This document shows positions 6,198 to 12,337 of a stretch of DNA of 13,459 bases, one piece after another (within the stretch, counting starts at the first letter, position 1; the number at the start of each line of letters is the position of its first letter). Under the pieces are notes generated by a model. The model was not told the origin of the DNA and did no database searches. It worked only from the letters and a program-made list of their open reading frames with translations. The DNA comes from Bacillota bacterium. Its GTDB lineage: Bacteria; Bacillota; Clostridia; Oscillospirales; Oscillospiraceae. The DNA lies in assembly GCA_009781925.1 (NCBI GenBank), contig WQUU01000114.1, positions 1 to 13,459 of the forward strand, written 5' to 3'. A program made the position numbers and the translations under genes.

Positions 6198-6890
6198 TTA
6201 ACTGTTCAGCCCCTTCTTCTTGTAGGCCAGGATAAACAAGACCAAAAACACGGCGATGTTCGCGAGAATGATCAGAAGGGGTTTCACGATGCTCGCTGAG
6301 GGATCGCTGCCAAAAATGACATTCATCTGTTGGGTATAGAAGAAGTTCCCCACCATTTTTAACGAGTCATTGAACTGAGAGAGCAGCGGGACTAAGGCAA
6401 ATATCAACGCAATCGGGGTGGCGAGGGCGGTGGCCGACTGCTGATTTTTTGAGAATACCCCGATTATGGCGCCGAGCAGCGCGGAGGCGACCGAGCACAG
6501 GAGCAGGATGGCGATAAATCTCACCATCATCATCCCGGAGAGTTGGGCGAGCAGGGCGAAGACGACCGACACAAGCGCGCAGGCGATCAGGATAAAGCCG
6601 ACGATGCCCAATAAGTAGTGGTAGGGTTTCACGCCGGCCATCGAGAGGAAGCGGAGGCTCTTGTGCTCCTTGTCCTCGGATATGGCGGAGGAGATCAGCA
6701 GCAGTGGCGTCATGCCCACGAACATAGCCGCGAACATGAAGATAAACATATTGTGCGGAATCGACGGATCCGATATGAGTGTGGTCATCACATAGGCCAT
6801 AATGGGGAAAAGAATGAATTGGATAAAGATTGTGGCGTTTTTGATGGCATCTCTCGCCTGTTTGACAAAAATCGCTTTGACGCTTTTCAT
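6198..6890 (-). CDS. ABC-2 type exporter permease
   Basis: The 230-residue integral membrane protein has about six helices (near residues 20-40, 47-68, 92-115, 120-146, 153-170, 203-224). It is the membrane half of an ABC-2 exporter. After the second helix it has ISEDKEHKSLRFLSMAGVKP, the cytoplasmic coupling segment typical of ABC-2 permeases (E-R/H-x-x-x-L-x-F/L pattern followed by a basic turn). ATG overlaps the ATPase stop as ATGA, so the two are translationally coupled. Subunits of this size usually act as homodimers with two ATPases. Substrate is unknown; relatives export drugs, antimicrobial peptides or ions. Placement in the ABC-2 family is firm. Confidence 0.85.
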   Translation of the reverse strand: MKSVKAIFVKQARDAIKNATIFIQFILFPIMAYVMTTLISDPSIPHNMFIFMFAAMFVGMTPLLLISSAISEDKEHKSLRFLSMAGVKPYHYLLGIVGFILIACALVSVVFALLAQLSGMMMVRFIAILLLCSVASALLGAIIGVFSKNQQSATALATPIALIFALVPLLSQFNDSLKMVGNFFYTQQMNVIFGSDPSASIVKPLLIILANIAVFLVLFILAYKKKGLNS

Positions 6891-7585
6891 GCCTCCGCCT
6901 CCCCCGTCATTTGAATAAAGACCGCTTCCATATCGGGAATTGTCCTCATCGCGTTGTGGCGTTCGCAGATCTCTCTGGGGACGCCCTGTTCGACAATCTT
7001 TCCGCCGTGCAGAAGCGCCACATAGTCGCAGAGCCTGACCGACTCCTCCATATTGTGGGTCGTCAAAAAAATGGTGGAGCCCCCGTCGCGCAGCTTAAAA
7101 ATGAGCTTGTGGATGTCGTTGGCCGTCACGGGGTCGAGGCCGCTGGTCGGCTCGTCCAGGAACAGAACCTTCGGCTCGTGCAGAATGGCCCGGGCCAGCG
7201 CCAGGCGCTGCCGCATACCCTTTGAGAGCTTGTTCACGGGCCTCTTCTCGGCCCCGTCGAGCTCCACGTTTTTGAGCGCCTCAAAGGCCCGGCTGCGGGG
7301 AATTCCGTAGATGGTCGCGAAGACGTCCAGGTTTTCGATACAGCTCAGCCGGGGGAAGAGACCGTCCTCATCCAGCATCAAGCCGGTCTCAAAGGGAGTC
7401 GCGTCGATCTCATGGCTCCCGCTGTCCGCTTTCAGCTGGTTGGTGAGAATGTTGATAATCGTCGTCTTTCCGGCGCCCGAGCGCCCCAGCAGTCCGAAGA
7501 TTTCCTTGTCGCTCGCCTCAAAGCTCACGCCCATCAATACGGCGTGCGCGCCGAAGCTTTTGACAATGTTGTCCATCCGGATCAT
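6887..7585 (-). CDS. ABC exporter ATP-binding protein
   Basis: The 232-residue nucleotide-binding subunit partners the overlapping ABC-2 permease. Walker A is GRSGAGKTT (34-42), signature LSKGM (120-124), Walker B LFLDEP (141-146), D-loop SGLD and switch H177 in TTHNM. The Q-loop position is unusual: the segment reads GLMLDEDGLFPRL, with L71-D72 where most relatives have F-Q. The start is ATG 7585 with GGAGAGG 8 bases upstream; a second ATG three codons on is less well placed. The gene opens an operon (ATPase, permease, 62-residue membrane protein) whose promoter is followed by a long inverted repeat, so it is probably repressed until a signal arrives. The class resembles antibiotic or bacteriocin-type exporters; the substrate cannot be told. 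Confidence 0.88.
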   Translation of the reverse strand: MIRMDNIVKSFGAHAVLMGVSFEASDKEIFGLLGRSGAGKTTIINILTNQLKADSGSHEIDATPFETGLMLDEDGLFPRLSCIENLDVFATIYGIPRSRAFEALKNVELDGAEKRPVNKLSKGMRQRLALARAILHEPKVLFLDEPTSGLDPVTANDIHKLIFKLRDGGSTIFLTTHNMEESVRLCDYVALLHGGKIVEQGVPREICERHNAMRTIPDMEAVFIQMTGEAEA

Positions 7586-7628
7586 TTATTGCACCTCTCC
7601 TTTTTCAGTTTATTTTTCTTGATTCTTT

Positions 7629-7666
7629 TGTTCTATGCGGCGCGCGAAACCGCCGTATATAGAACA
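7629..7666. promoter_or_regulatory. Operator-like inverted repeat at the ABC exporter promoter
   Basis: TGTTCTATGCGGCG (7629-7642) is mirrored by CGCCGTATATAGAACA (7651-7666). The outer 8 bases and inner GCG(G)CG/CGCCG parts are symmetric, with a two-base offset between the arms. It starts about 5 bases downstream of the -10 box on the transcribed side, so it would cover the start point and early leader. A repressor binding site is the simplest reading; an mRNA hairpin is the alternative. Confidence 0.55.
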
Positions 7667-7671
7667 GTTGC

Positions 7672-7677
7672 ATTATA
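7672..7677 (-). promoter_or_regulatory. -10 box of the ABC exporter operon
   Basis: A perfect TATAAT on the minus strand in an AT-rich setting, about 87 bases upstream of the ATG. No good -35 hexamer sits at 16-18 bp, which would fit a promoter that needs an activator. Transcription would begin near 7665, at the edge of the inverted repeat 7629-7666. Confidence 0.5.
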
Positions 7678-7802
7678 CACAATTTTTTGTCGTTTGTGTG
7701 CATTTTTGCGCGAAAGTTCATTTTCTGTCTGAAAGTACGGTGGGGCTGCAAGTAGATCAATAAAAGCGGATCGTTGGTGTTTTACCAATCCATGCCCGTC
7801 TG

Positions 7803-7914
7803 TAGCAAAACGGGGCGTCCGGGAGGCCGCCCCCTACAATATGTGCTATATGATGTAAAATGCATCCACATGATGTAGGGGTCGGCGTCCTCGACGACCC
7901 GTCTTGCTTTGCTA
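7803..7914. repeat. Doublet of GC-rich palindromic repeats (REP-like), copy 2
   Basis: The left half (7803-7838) runs from TAGCAAAA through ACGGGGCGTCC to CCCCTACA. The right half (7874-7914) is an inverted diverged copy, from TGTAGGGG to CTTTGCTA. Together they form an inverted pair around about 35 AT-rich bases, the same plan as at 5-83. The left hairpin, read on the minus strand, is a GGGGCG/CGCCCC stem followed by GTTTTG and could terminate the padR cassette. The rest of the gap from 7586 to 7915 holds the ABC promoter and operator; I see no gene in it. Confidence 0.7.
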
Positions 7915-7915
7915 T

Positions 7916-8101
7916 TTACTTCTCCCAGTTCGGATCGACCAGCGGTTTCCCGTCTTTGTCCACCAGTACGGTCATACCGCCGGCGGGGCCCCAACTCGCG
8001 AAGAAATACTGCACGCCCGTCTCGTGGTCGGTAATAATTCTCATGCCCTTATACCAACCTGCGTTTTCACCCTCGAACGCGGTAAATCTTTCTTTGGACA
8101 T
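7916..8101 (-). CDS. DUF6440-like small protein
   Basis: The 61-residue soluble protein contains a YKGMRIITDHETGVQYFFASWGPAGGMTVLVDKDGKPL core. The D-x-x-T-G-V-x-Y-x-F and G-G-M/L-T-x-L-x-D-x-x-G-K-P pattern is what I associate with DUF6440 proteins, short beta-rich proteins of unknown function common in Clostridia. GGAAGGGGG precedes the ATG, so translation should be good. It is the last gene of the padR cassette. No catalytic residues are apparent, and no signal or membrane segment is seen. Confidence 0.75.
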   Translation of the reverse strand: MSKERFTAFEGENAGWYKGMRIITDHETGVQYFFASWGPAGGMTVLVDKDGKPLVDPNWEK

Positions 8102-8154
8102 TTTTTACCCCCTTCCTCTACCATTTTTCCGGGTAGAGAATAAACCGCGTTGTT

Positions 8155-8361
8155 TTACTTTTCGTTTTTCTTTGCTTTTGCCAGCTTTACAATGGTGGAA
8201 ACTAAGACCAGAGCCCCGACCAGTGACAATGCGGCGCCTACAATAGACAACCAGTCCAGCTGCGGATTCAGAACCCAACGATTCAACGCATACGCAACGA
8301 CACCCAGAAAAACCATAAGGCAGCCGATATAATAAGACACCGGATACTGTACTTTTTTCAT
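8155..8361 (-). CDS. Small two-helix membrane protein in the padR cassette
   Basis: The 68-residue product has two hydrophobic helices (about 8-28 and 36-60) joined by RWVLNPQLDW and ends in the basic tail KLAKAKKNEK. The frame is open further upstream to 8478, but that part overlaps the DUF2812 gene. ATG 8361 is preceded by AAGGAAGGAG about 9 bases upstream and is the natural start. It lies 41 bases after the DUF2812 stop. I recognise no family. It resembles the 62-residue protein at 5971-6159 in size, two-helix layout, VGA-rich second helix and basic C-terminus; this may be composition alone. Confidence 0.75.
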   Translation of the reverse strand: MKKVQYPVSYYIGCLMVFLGVVAYALNRWVLNPQLDWLSIVGAALSLVGALVLVSTIVKLAKAKKNEK

Positions 8362-8402
8362 CTTCAATTCTCCTTCCTTAAACGTATTTTTTGATACAGG
8401 GA

Positions 8403-8969
8403 TCACTCCCGAATATCCCGCTCGCGTTTCAGTTCTTTGACTTTTTTGATGTAGCGCGGAAAAAATTTGAAGAAGCACACGATGTCCAAAATCAACAGGG
8501 GCCCGAATATCACGTAGACAGCCACTTGGAAGGGGGACAGCGGCAGGTTGTTCACAGACAAATCAATCATGGCGGGAATTTGCATCAGAACCGCAAAAAG
8601 TATGAGGCAGCCGATGGCGATCCACAGCCCGACAATTCTTTGGTAATGCGCAATGCGGGATTCAATATCACTGAATATTTCAAAGGGGCCATCGGCGGCC
8701 TTTTTTCTGAAATAGACCCAGTTCAGATACGAGGCCACCTGTTCCGCGCCGCTGTCCTCCATGAAGTGAATGTATTTGACGCTGTCCGGGTGGGTGACGC
8801 GGTTTTTCAGCAGTTCGATCCGATAGATGTATTCCCCCGGGACACAGTCTTCAAACGTATAGTGGCAGAAGTTATAGTGCATCATGGCGAAGCCTTTGGC
8901 GACCTTTTCATTCAGCCATTTTTCTTCTTTTTCGTAATCCGCAAAAAATTTCCACTGTCTTGTTATCAT
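8403..8969 (-). CDS. DUF2812 membrane protein, partner of PadR
   Basis: This 188-residue protein has a soluble N-terminal domain (1-110) and two transmembrane helices (about 112-133 and 147-170), ending in a highly charged tail. The N-terminal block WKFFADYEKEEKWLNEKVAKG followed by YTFEDCVPGEYIYRIELL is the DUF2812 signature. Such proteins are commonly encoded right after PadR regulators in Firmicutes and are thought to sense envelope or ligand signals for them; that role is not established. Its ATG overlaps the padR stop as ATGA, so equal production of both is likely. The ribosome site is GGGGGAT with 8-base spacing. I infer a membrane-tethered sensor or antagonist of the PadR protein. Confidence 0.85.
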   Translation of the reverse strand: MITRQWKFFADYEKEEKWLNEKVAKGFAMMHYNFCHYTFEDCVPGEYIYRIELLKNRVTHPDSVKYIHFMEDSGAEQVASYLNWVYFRKKAADGPFEIFSDIESRIAHYQRIVGLWIAIGCLILFAVLMQIPAMIDLSVNNLPLSPFQVAVYVIFGPLLILDIVCFFKFFPRYIKKVKELKRERDIRE

Positions 8970-9295
8970 GACCGTGTATCCCCCAGCTCTTCTTTGCCGA
9001 TGATGAGCAGTTCTTCCAGCCGGGACAGTTCGCCGCGCAATATTTTTCTGCCGAGTTCCGTGACGACATACGCCTTCTTGCGGGAGTCCCGGTTCTCACC
9101 CACGGCGCGAATCCACTGTTTTTCCAAAAGGGTGTTGATCGCCCCGTACAGGGTGCCCGCGCCGAGCAGGACTCGGCCTTTTGTCAGTTTCCCAATGTAT
9201 TGCATGACGGCATAGCCGTGCCGGGGCTCCAACATGGAGAGGAGGATCAGATAGACCCCTTCGGTCAAGGCGCTCTGTTCAGAGAGATCGGCCAT
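8966..9295 (-). CDS. PadR family transcriptional regulator
   Basis: The 109-residue winged-helix DNA-binding protein belongs to the short (PadR-s2) class. LTEGVYLILLSMLEPRHGYAVMQYI forms the first helices. GRVLLGAGTLYGAINTLLEKQWI is the conserved helix-turn-helix with the G-T-L-Y-x-x-x-x-x-L signature, and the wing follows as RKKAYVVTELG. Only a short C-terminal dimerisation helix is present, typical of the class. The start is ATG 9295 with AGGAGG 7 bases upstream. It heads a four-gene cassette and its promoter is straddled by an inverted repeat, so autorepression is likely. The inducer is unknown; other family members respond to phenolic acids, drugs or antimicrobial peptides. Confidence 0.93.
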   Translation of the reverse strand: MADLSEQSALTEGVYLILLSMLEPRHGYAVMQYIGKLTKGRVLLGAGTLYGAINTLLEKQWIRAVGENRDSRKKAYVVTELGRKILRGELSRLEELLIIGKEELGDTRS

Positions 9296-9314
9296 ATTTC
9301 GACCTCCTCTCTAG

Positions 9315-9353
9315 TATTACGGCCATTATAACGGACGACGTAATAGTTGTCAA
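9315..9353 (-). promoter_or_regulatory. Consensus promoter of the padR cassette with embedded operator
   Basis: On the minus strand, TTGACA (9348-9353) and TATAAT (9325-9330) are both perfect and 17 bp apart. TATTACG (9315-9321) and CGTAATA (9339-9345) form an inverted repeat with a 17-base spacer that flanks the -10 box on both sides. A dimer bound there would block RNA polymerase. A full-consensus promoter implies strong transcription when not repressed. Confidence 0.85.
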
Positions 9354-9401
9354 GCACAAAAAATGTCCTCCGGCCAAATCGCCGGAGGACATTTTTTGTG
9401 C
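9354..9401. terminator. Perfect 21-bp stem terminator of the hydrolase gene
   Basis: GCACAAAAAATGTCCTCCGGC (9354-9374) and its exact complement (9381-9401) enclose a 6-base loop. The GC-rich inner stem is flanked by A6/T6, so it works as an intrinsic terminator on either strand. It begins 10 bases beyond the hydrolase stop, directly abuts the padR -35 box, and so insulates the padR promoter from read-through. Confidence 0.92.
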
Positions 9402-9410
9402 CTTGCGCGC

Positions 9411-10040
9411 TTAGGTATAGTACAGCTCCGGATGTGCGCTCAGGCAGAAGTACTCCGTGCCTGAGCGGTAGTCGTGGAACGCGAGGAATACGCCGCTCCC
9501 TTGGCGGAACTGCGCCTGGAACACCACCGCGGGGTTATTCATGTACCGCTCGCCCTCCAGAAGGCGCAGGGCCAGGCGGACGTCGCGCTCATCCGGCTGT
9601 GTCCGGGCAAAGCGTGAGCCGCCCGAGCCGGAGTATTGTCCTTTTTGATAGACGACATCGTAGATTGTGTCCGGGAACTCCGGGCTCGCCACGCGGTTGA
9701 GCACGACCTCGCCCACGCACAGCTTCCATGTGTCCGGGAGCCAGTTGGAGCCCGCCTCCCAGGTCATGACTTTCGCCAGCAGGTAGAGATCCTCATAACT
9801 GACTTTGGGGTAATCGAGCCCCAGCGCGTCGATTTTCGCGTTTCTGGCGTCCTGAGCCGCCGTGCCGGCCGCCGTATTGCCGCACATCGCCGCCTGAACC
9901 ATCTGCTCCATGTAGTCGGTGCTGACGGCGGGAGCCTGCGCGCCGCCGTTGTCCGCCGTATCATCCGCCAGCGCTGTGCCGGTCACGGAAAAGACCAGCG
10001 TCAGGCACAGAGCCAGCGCCGCAATTCGCTTTAAATTCAC
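9411..10040 (-). CDS. Secreted SleB/CwlJ-type cell wall hydrolase
   Basis: The 209-residue product begins with a signal peptide (LKR, hydrophobic core, ALA at 23-25, likely cut before DD). A low-complexity Ala-rich spacer follows, then the catalytic domain from about residue 82. The motif LLAKVMTWEAGS has the Glu (E95) that aligns with the catalytic Glu of the SleB/CwlJ domain (Hydrolase_2), followed by VGEVVLNRVASPEFPDTIYDVVYQKGQYS, the family core. Such enzymes are lytic transglycosylases acting on spore cortex during germination, though vegetative members exist. No peptidoglycan-binding repeat is present. The frame is open 11 codons further up, but GTG 10040 has AAAAAGGAGG ideally placed, and the extension would hide the signal peptide start. 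Single-gene unit with its own terminator. Confidence 0.87.
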   Translation of the reverse strand: MNLKRIAALALCLTLVFSVTGTALADDTADNGGAQAPAVSTDYMEQMVQAAMCGNTAAGTAAQDARNAKIDALGLDYPKVSYEDLYLLAKVMTWEAGSNWLPDTWKLCVGEVVLNRVASPEFPDTIYDVVYQKGQYSGSGGSRFARTQPDERDVRLALRLLEGERYMNNPAVVFQAQFRQGSGVFLAFHDYRSGTEYFCLSAHPELYYT

Positions 10041-10116
10041 GTTTGACCTCCTTTTTACGTTCTGCTGCGCCACTGTGGGAAAGGGTGCTGTAAGAATATA
10101 CGTTGTGCATCTTGTC

Positions 10117-10123
10117 TAGTATG
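10117..10123 (-). promoter_or_regulatory. Sigma-G/E-like -10 box upstream of the hydrolase gene
   Basis: CATACTA on the minus strand equals the -10 consensus of forespore sigma-G promoters and lies 77 bases upstream of the GTG. No good TGAATA-like -35 is found at 16-18 bp, so the call is weak. It would fit sporulation-time expression of a cortex-lytic enzyme. Confidence 0.35.
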
Positions 10124-10304
10124 CTTCTTTTTCGAAAATTTTCCGAATCTCCCGCGGGCGCGCAGTCCGCGACATATTGTAACCATTTTGTTAGAAAGAT
10201 AGTAACTATTTGTTTTAATTGGGTAAAACGAATCTCATGTTACCAAAAAGCAAGACAAAAATGCAAGTGCAATCGTGTGAATCATGCAAACTTTAGATAT
10301 TTAA

Positions 10305-10350
10305 CACCAAAATAGCCGCAAAAACAGCCGATATTTCAGTTATTTTGGTG
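10305..10350. other. Long-loop inverted repeat in the 10041-10579 intergenic region
   Basis: CACCAAAATA (10305-10314) is exactly complementary to TATTTTGGTG (10341-10350), with 26 bases between. A second small pair, ATGACA/TGTCAT (10352-10357, 10370-10375), follows. The region of about 540 bases is AT-rich compared with its neighbours and contains no convincing gene, T-box or known riboswitch core. It may hold binding sites for a regulator of the amino acid transporter, or ends of both transcripts. Confidence 0.35.
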
Positions 10351-10478
10351 GATGACAAACGTGAAAACATGTCATTCCAAGCGGCTCTGGTGTGGCGGTC
10401 AAATTGATGAATCAGCGGCAAAAAAGAGCTTGCTTTATGTATATTTATTCAGAAATTCTTCATTCTTTCATTTTTCTA

Positions 10479-10507
10479 TTGCATATTAAAGCGTTTTGGA
10501 CTATACT
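10479..10507 (+). promoter_or_regulatory. Sigma-A type promoter of the amino acid ABC operon
   Basis: TTGCAT (10479-10484) and TATACT (10502-10507) are 17 bp apart in AT-rich sequence. A start near 10514 gives a leader of about 65 nt that includes the hairpin at 10527-10548 and the GGAGAG ribosome site. Confidence 0.65.
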
Positions 10508-10524
10508 CTATATTAAATACAGAC

Positions 10525-10551
10525 GTGGGCCGCCGAGGACAGCGGCCCTGC
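10525..10551. repeat. Single REP-like hairpin in the transporter leader
   Basis: GGGCCGC (10527-10533) pairs with GCGGCCC (10542-10548). The element is similar over its whole length to the left hairpin at 5-33 (shared GGGCCGCCGAGG core). Here it is a lone unit placed between promoter and ribosome site, so it will fold in the 5' leader RNA. No T run follows, so it is not an attenuator of the usual kind. Confidence 0.6.
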
Positions 10552-10579
10552 ATAAAAAATTCAGATTGGAGAGATCAAA

Positions 10580-11491
10580 ATGAAAAAGACTACAAAACTG
10601 TTTTCCCTGCTTTTGGCGCTGTCCCTGCTTCTGGGCCTGGCCGCCTGCAGTTCGGCGGGGAGCTCCACGGCTTCCGACGTGACCGCCGCACCCGCCTCGC
10701 CGACGCCGACCGCCTCAGCCGCTCCCGCGCCCACCGCATCCGATGCGGCGGCGCCCAGCCCATCGGCTCCGGCCCCGGCCGGCACGGCGGCTTTTACCAC
10801 CGTGACGCCCGGCGTGCTCACCATGGCGACCAACGCCGCCTTTCCGCCCTATGAGTACTATGAGAACAACCAGGTCGTCGGCATTGATGTGGACATCGCC
10901 AATGCCATCGCGCAAAAATTGGGGCTCGCGCTGGATATCCAAGATATGGAGTTTGACTCCATCATCACGGCAGTCACCAGCGGTAAGGCCGACATCGGCA
11001 TGGCGGGCATGACCGTGACGCCCGAGCGCCAGCAGGCTGTGAACTTTACGGACAGCTACGCCACCGGCGTGCAGGTCGTCATCGTCAAGGGCGACAGCCC
11101 CATCACCTCCGTGGATGATCTCTTTGCCGCCGGGGCGAACCACATTGTCGGCGTGCAGCGCAACACCACCGGGGACATCTACACCACCGGGGACATCGCG
11201 GACGCCGGCCTCGGCACCATCGACCGCTACAGCCGGGGCGCGGACGCTGTCATGGCCCTGATTAACGGCAAAGTGGACTGCGTGGTCATCGACAACGAGC
11301 CGGCCAAGGCCTTTGTGGCGGCAAACCCGGGGCTCAAAATTCTGCCCACATCCTACATTACAGAGGACTACGCCGGAGCCATGTCTAAGGATAACCAGCC
11401 GCTGTACGACGCCGTGAACCAGGCGCTGAAGGCCCTGATCGCGGACGGCACGGTGCAGGGCATCATCGACAAATACATCAAGGCGGGTTAA
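10580..11491 (+). CDS. Amino acid ABC transporter substrate-binding lipoprotein
   Basis: This 303-residue family 3 solute-binding protein is anchored to the outer face of the membrane. The signal peptide ends in the lipobox LAAC with lipidated C23. A flexible Ala/Pro/Ser/Thr linker of about 50 residues (24-73) follows, then the two-lobed binding domain. TNAAFPPYEYYENNQVVGIDVDIANAIA is the family signature near the N-lobe. GKADIGMAGMTVTPERQQAVNFTDSYATG carries the R that normally clamps the ligand carboxylate and the F/Y-rich hinge. Ligand is a polar amino acid (Gln, His, Arg or cystine type); which one is not determined. GGAGAG stands before the ATG. The permease starts 3 bases after the stop. 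Confidence 0.94.
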   Translation: MKKTTKLFSLLLALSLLLGLAACSSAGSSTASDVTAAPASPTPTASAAPAPTASDAAAPSPSAPAPAGTAAFTTVTPGVLTMATNAAFPPYEYYENNQVVGIDVDIANAIAQKLGLALDIQDMEFDSIITAVTSGKADIGMAGMTVTPERQQAVNFTDSYATGVQVVIVKGDSPITSVDDLFAAGANHIVGVQRNTTGDIYTTGDIADAGLGTIDRYSRGADAVMALINGKVDCVVIDNEPAKAFVAANPGLKILPTSYITEDYAGAMSKDNQPLYDAVNQALKALIADGTVQGIIDKYIKAG

Positions 11492-11494
11492 GCC

Positions 11495-12337
11495 ATGCCC
11501 AACCCACTGGATACATGGCCTCAGGTCGCGCCTCAGTGGATGCTGGACGCGCCTCGTTGGCTGGAGAACTTCTTTTTCCGCTTCTATCAGAGCTTTATTT
11601 TTGACAGCCGCTATGTCCTGTTTTTGCGCGGCCTTGGCAACACGTTGCTCCTTACCTTCTTCGCGCTGCTGCTGGGCGTCGCTCTGGGTGTCGTGATTTC
11701 TCTGATCCGTGTCACCTGGGACAAAAACAGTACAAATCTGCGCGGGCCGGGCAAGGCGGCCCTGGGCTTTTTTAACGGCTTTGCGAGGATATATCTGACC
11801 ATTATCCGGGGCACACCGACAGTGGTGCAAGTGTTTATCATGTTTTTTGTCATCTTTGCCACCAGCAAGAACAAGCTCCTGGTGGGCAGTCTCACTTTTG
11901 GCATTAACTCCGGAGCTTATGTAGCGGAGATTATCCGCGCCGGCATCATGTCTCTGGACGCGGGCCAGGAGGAGGCCGGACGGAGTTTGGGCTTTGGGTA
12001 TGTCCCAACCATGCGCCATATTATCCTGCCACAAGCCTTTAAAGCGGTGCTGCCCGCCCTGGGCAACGAGCTCATCGTCCTGATCAAGGAAACCGCCGTG
12101 GTAGGCTGGATCGGAATGCCGGACATTATGTATGCGGCCTTATCCGTCGGGGGTGTGACCTATCAGTACTTGTTCCCATTGGTGGCAGCGGCCCTGATCT
12201 ATTTGGCGCTGGTCATGATCCTCACTTGGCTGCAGGGCAAATTGGAGCGCAAGCTGCGGGTGAGTGAGAGCCACAGTCCCGTCAAAAAACCCGGCATCGG
12301 AGCCGGTGTCTTTCGCCTGAGGGGGGGCGTGAAATGA
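11495..12337 (+). CDS. Polar amino acid ABC transporter permease
   Basis: The 280-residue inner membrane protein is of the HisM/GlnP type. A soluble N-terminal extension of about 40 residues (MPNPLDTWPQVAPQW...) precedes the first helix, longer than in typical 215-230 residue relatives. Five or so helices follow. The ATPase-contact EAA loop is EEAGRSLGFGYVPTMRHIILPQA, a full match to EAA-x3-G-x9-I-x-LP. Only one permease gene is present, so a homodimer with two ATPases is expected. The start is ATG 11495 with AGGCGGG in the end of the lipoprotein gene. The end overlaps the ATPase gene as ATGA. The C-terminal tail is basic, with VKKPGIG. Confidence 0.94.
   Translation: MPNPLDTWPQVAPQWMLDAPRWLENFFFRFYQSFIFDSRYVLFLRGLGNTLLLTFFALLLGVALGVVISLIRVTWDKNSTNLRGPGKAALGFFNGFARIYLTIIRGTPTVVQVFIMFFVIFATSKNKLLVGSLTFGINSGAYVAEIIRAGIMSLDAGQEEAGRSLGFGYVPTMRHIILPQAFKAVLPALGNELIVLIKETAVVGWIGMPDIMYAALSVGGVTYQYLFPLVAAALIYLALVMILTWLQGKLERKLRVSESHSPVKKPGIGAGVFRLRGGVK

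Noticed and set aside
8362..8478. N-terminal extension of the 68-residue membrane protein to an upstream start
   Set aside because: It would overlap the DUF2812 gene by 76 bases; the internal ATG at 8361 has a strong ribosome site and gives a sensible two-helix protein.
10508..10579. Attenuator or riboswitch in the amino acid transporter leader
   Set aside because: The only structure is a 7-bp REP-like hairpin without a T run; no T-box, lysine or glycine riboswitch core is visible.
10715..12034. A 439-codon open frame on the minus strand
   Set aside because: It is antisense to the clear lipoprotein and permease genes and consists of low-complexity His/Asp/Gly/Arg sequence typical of a shadow frame.
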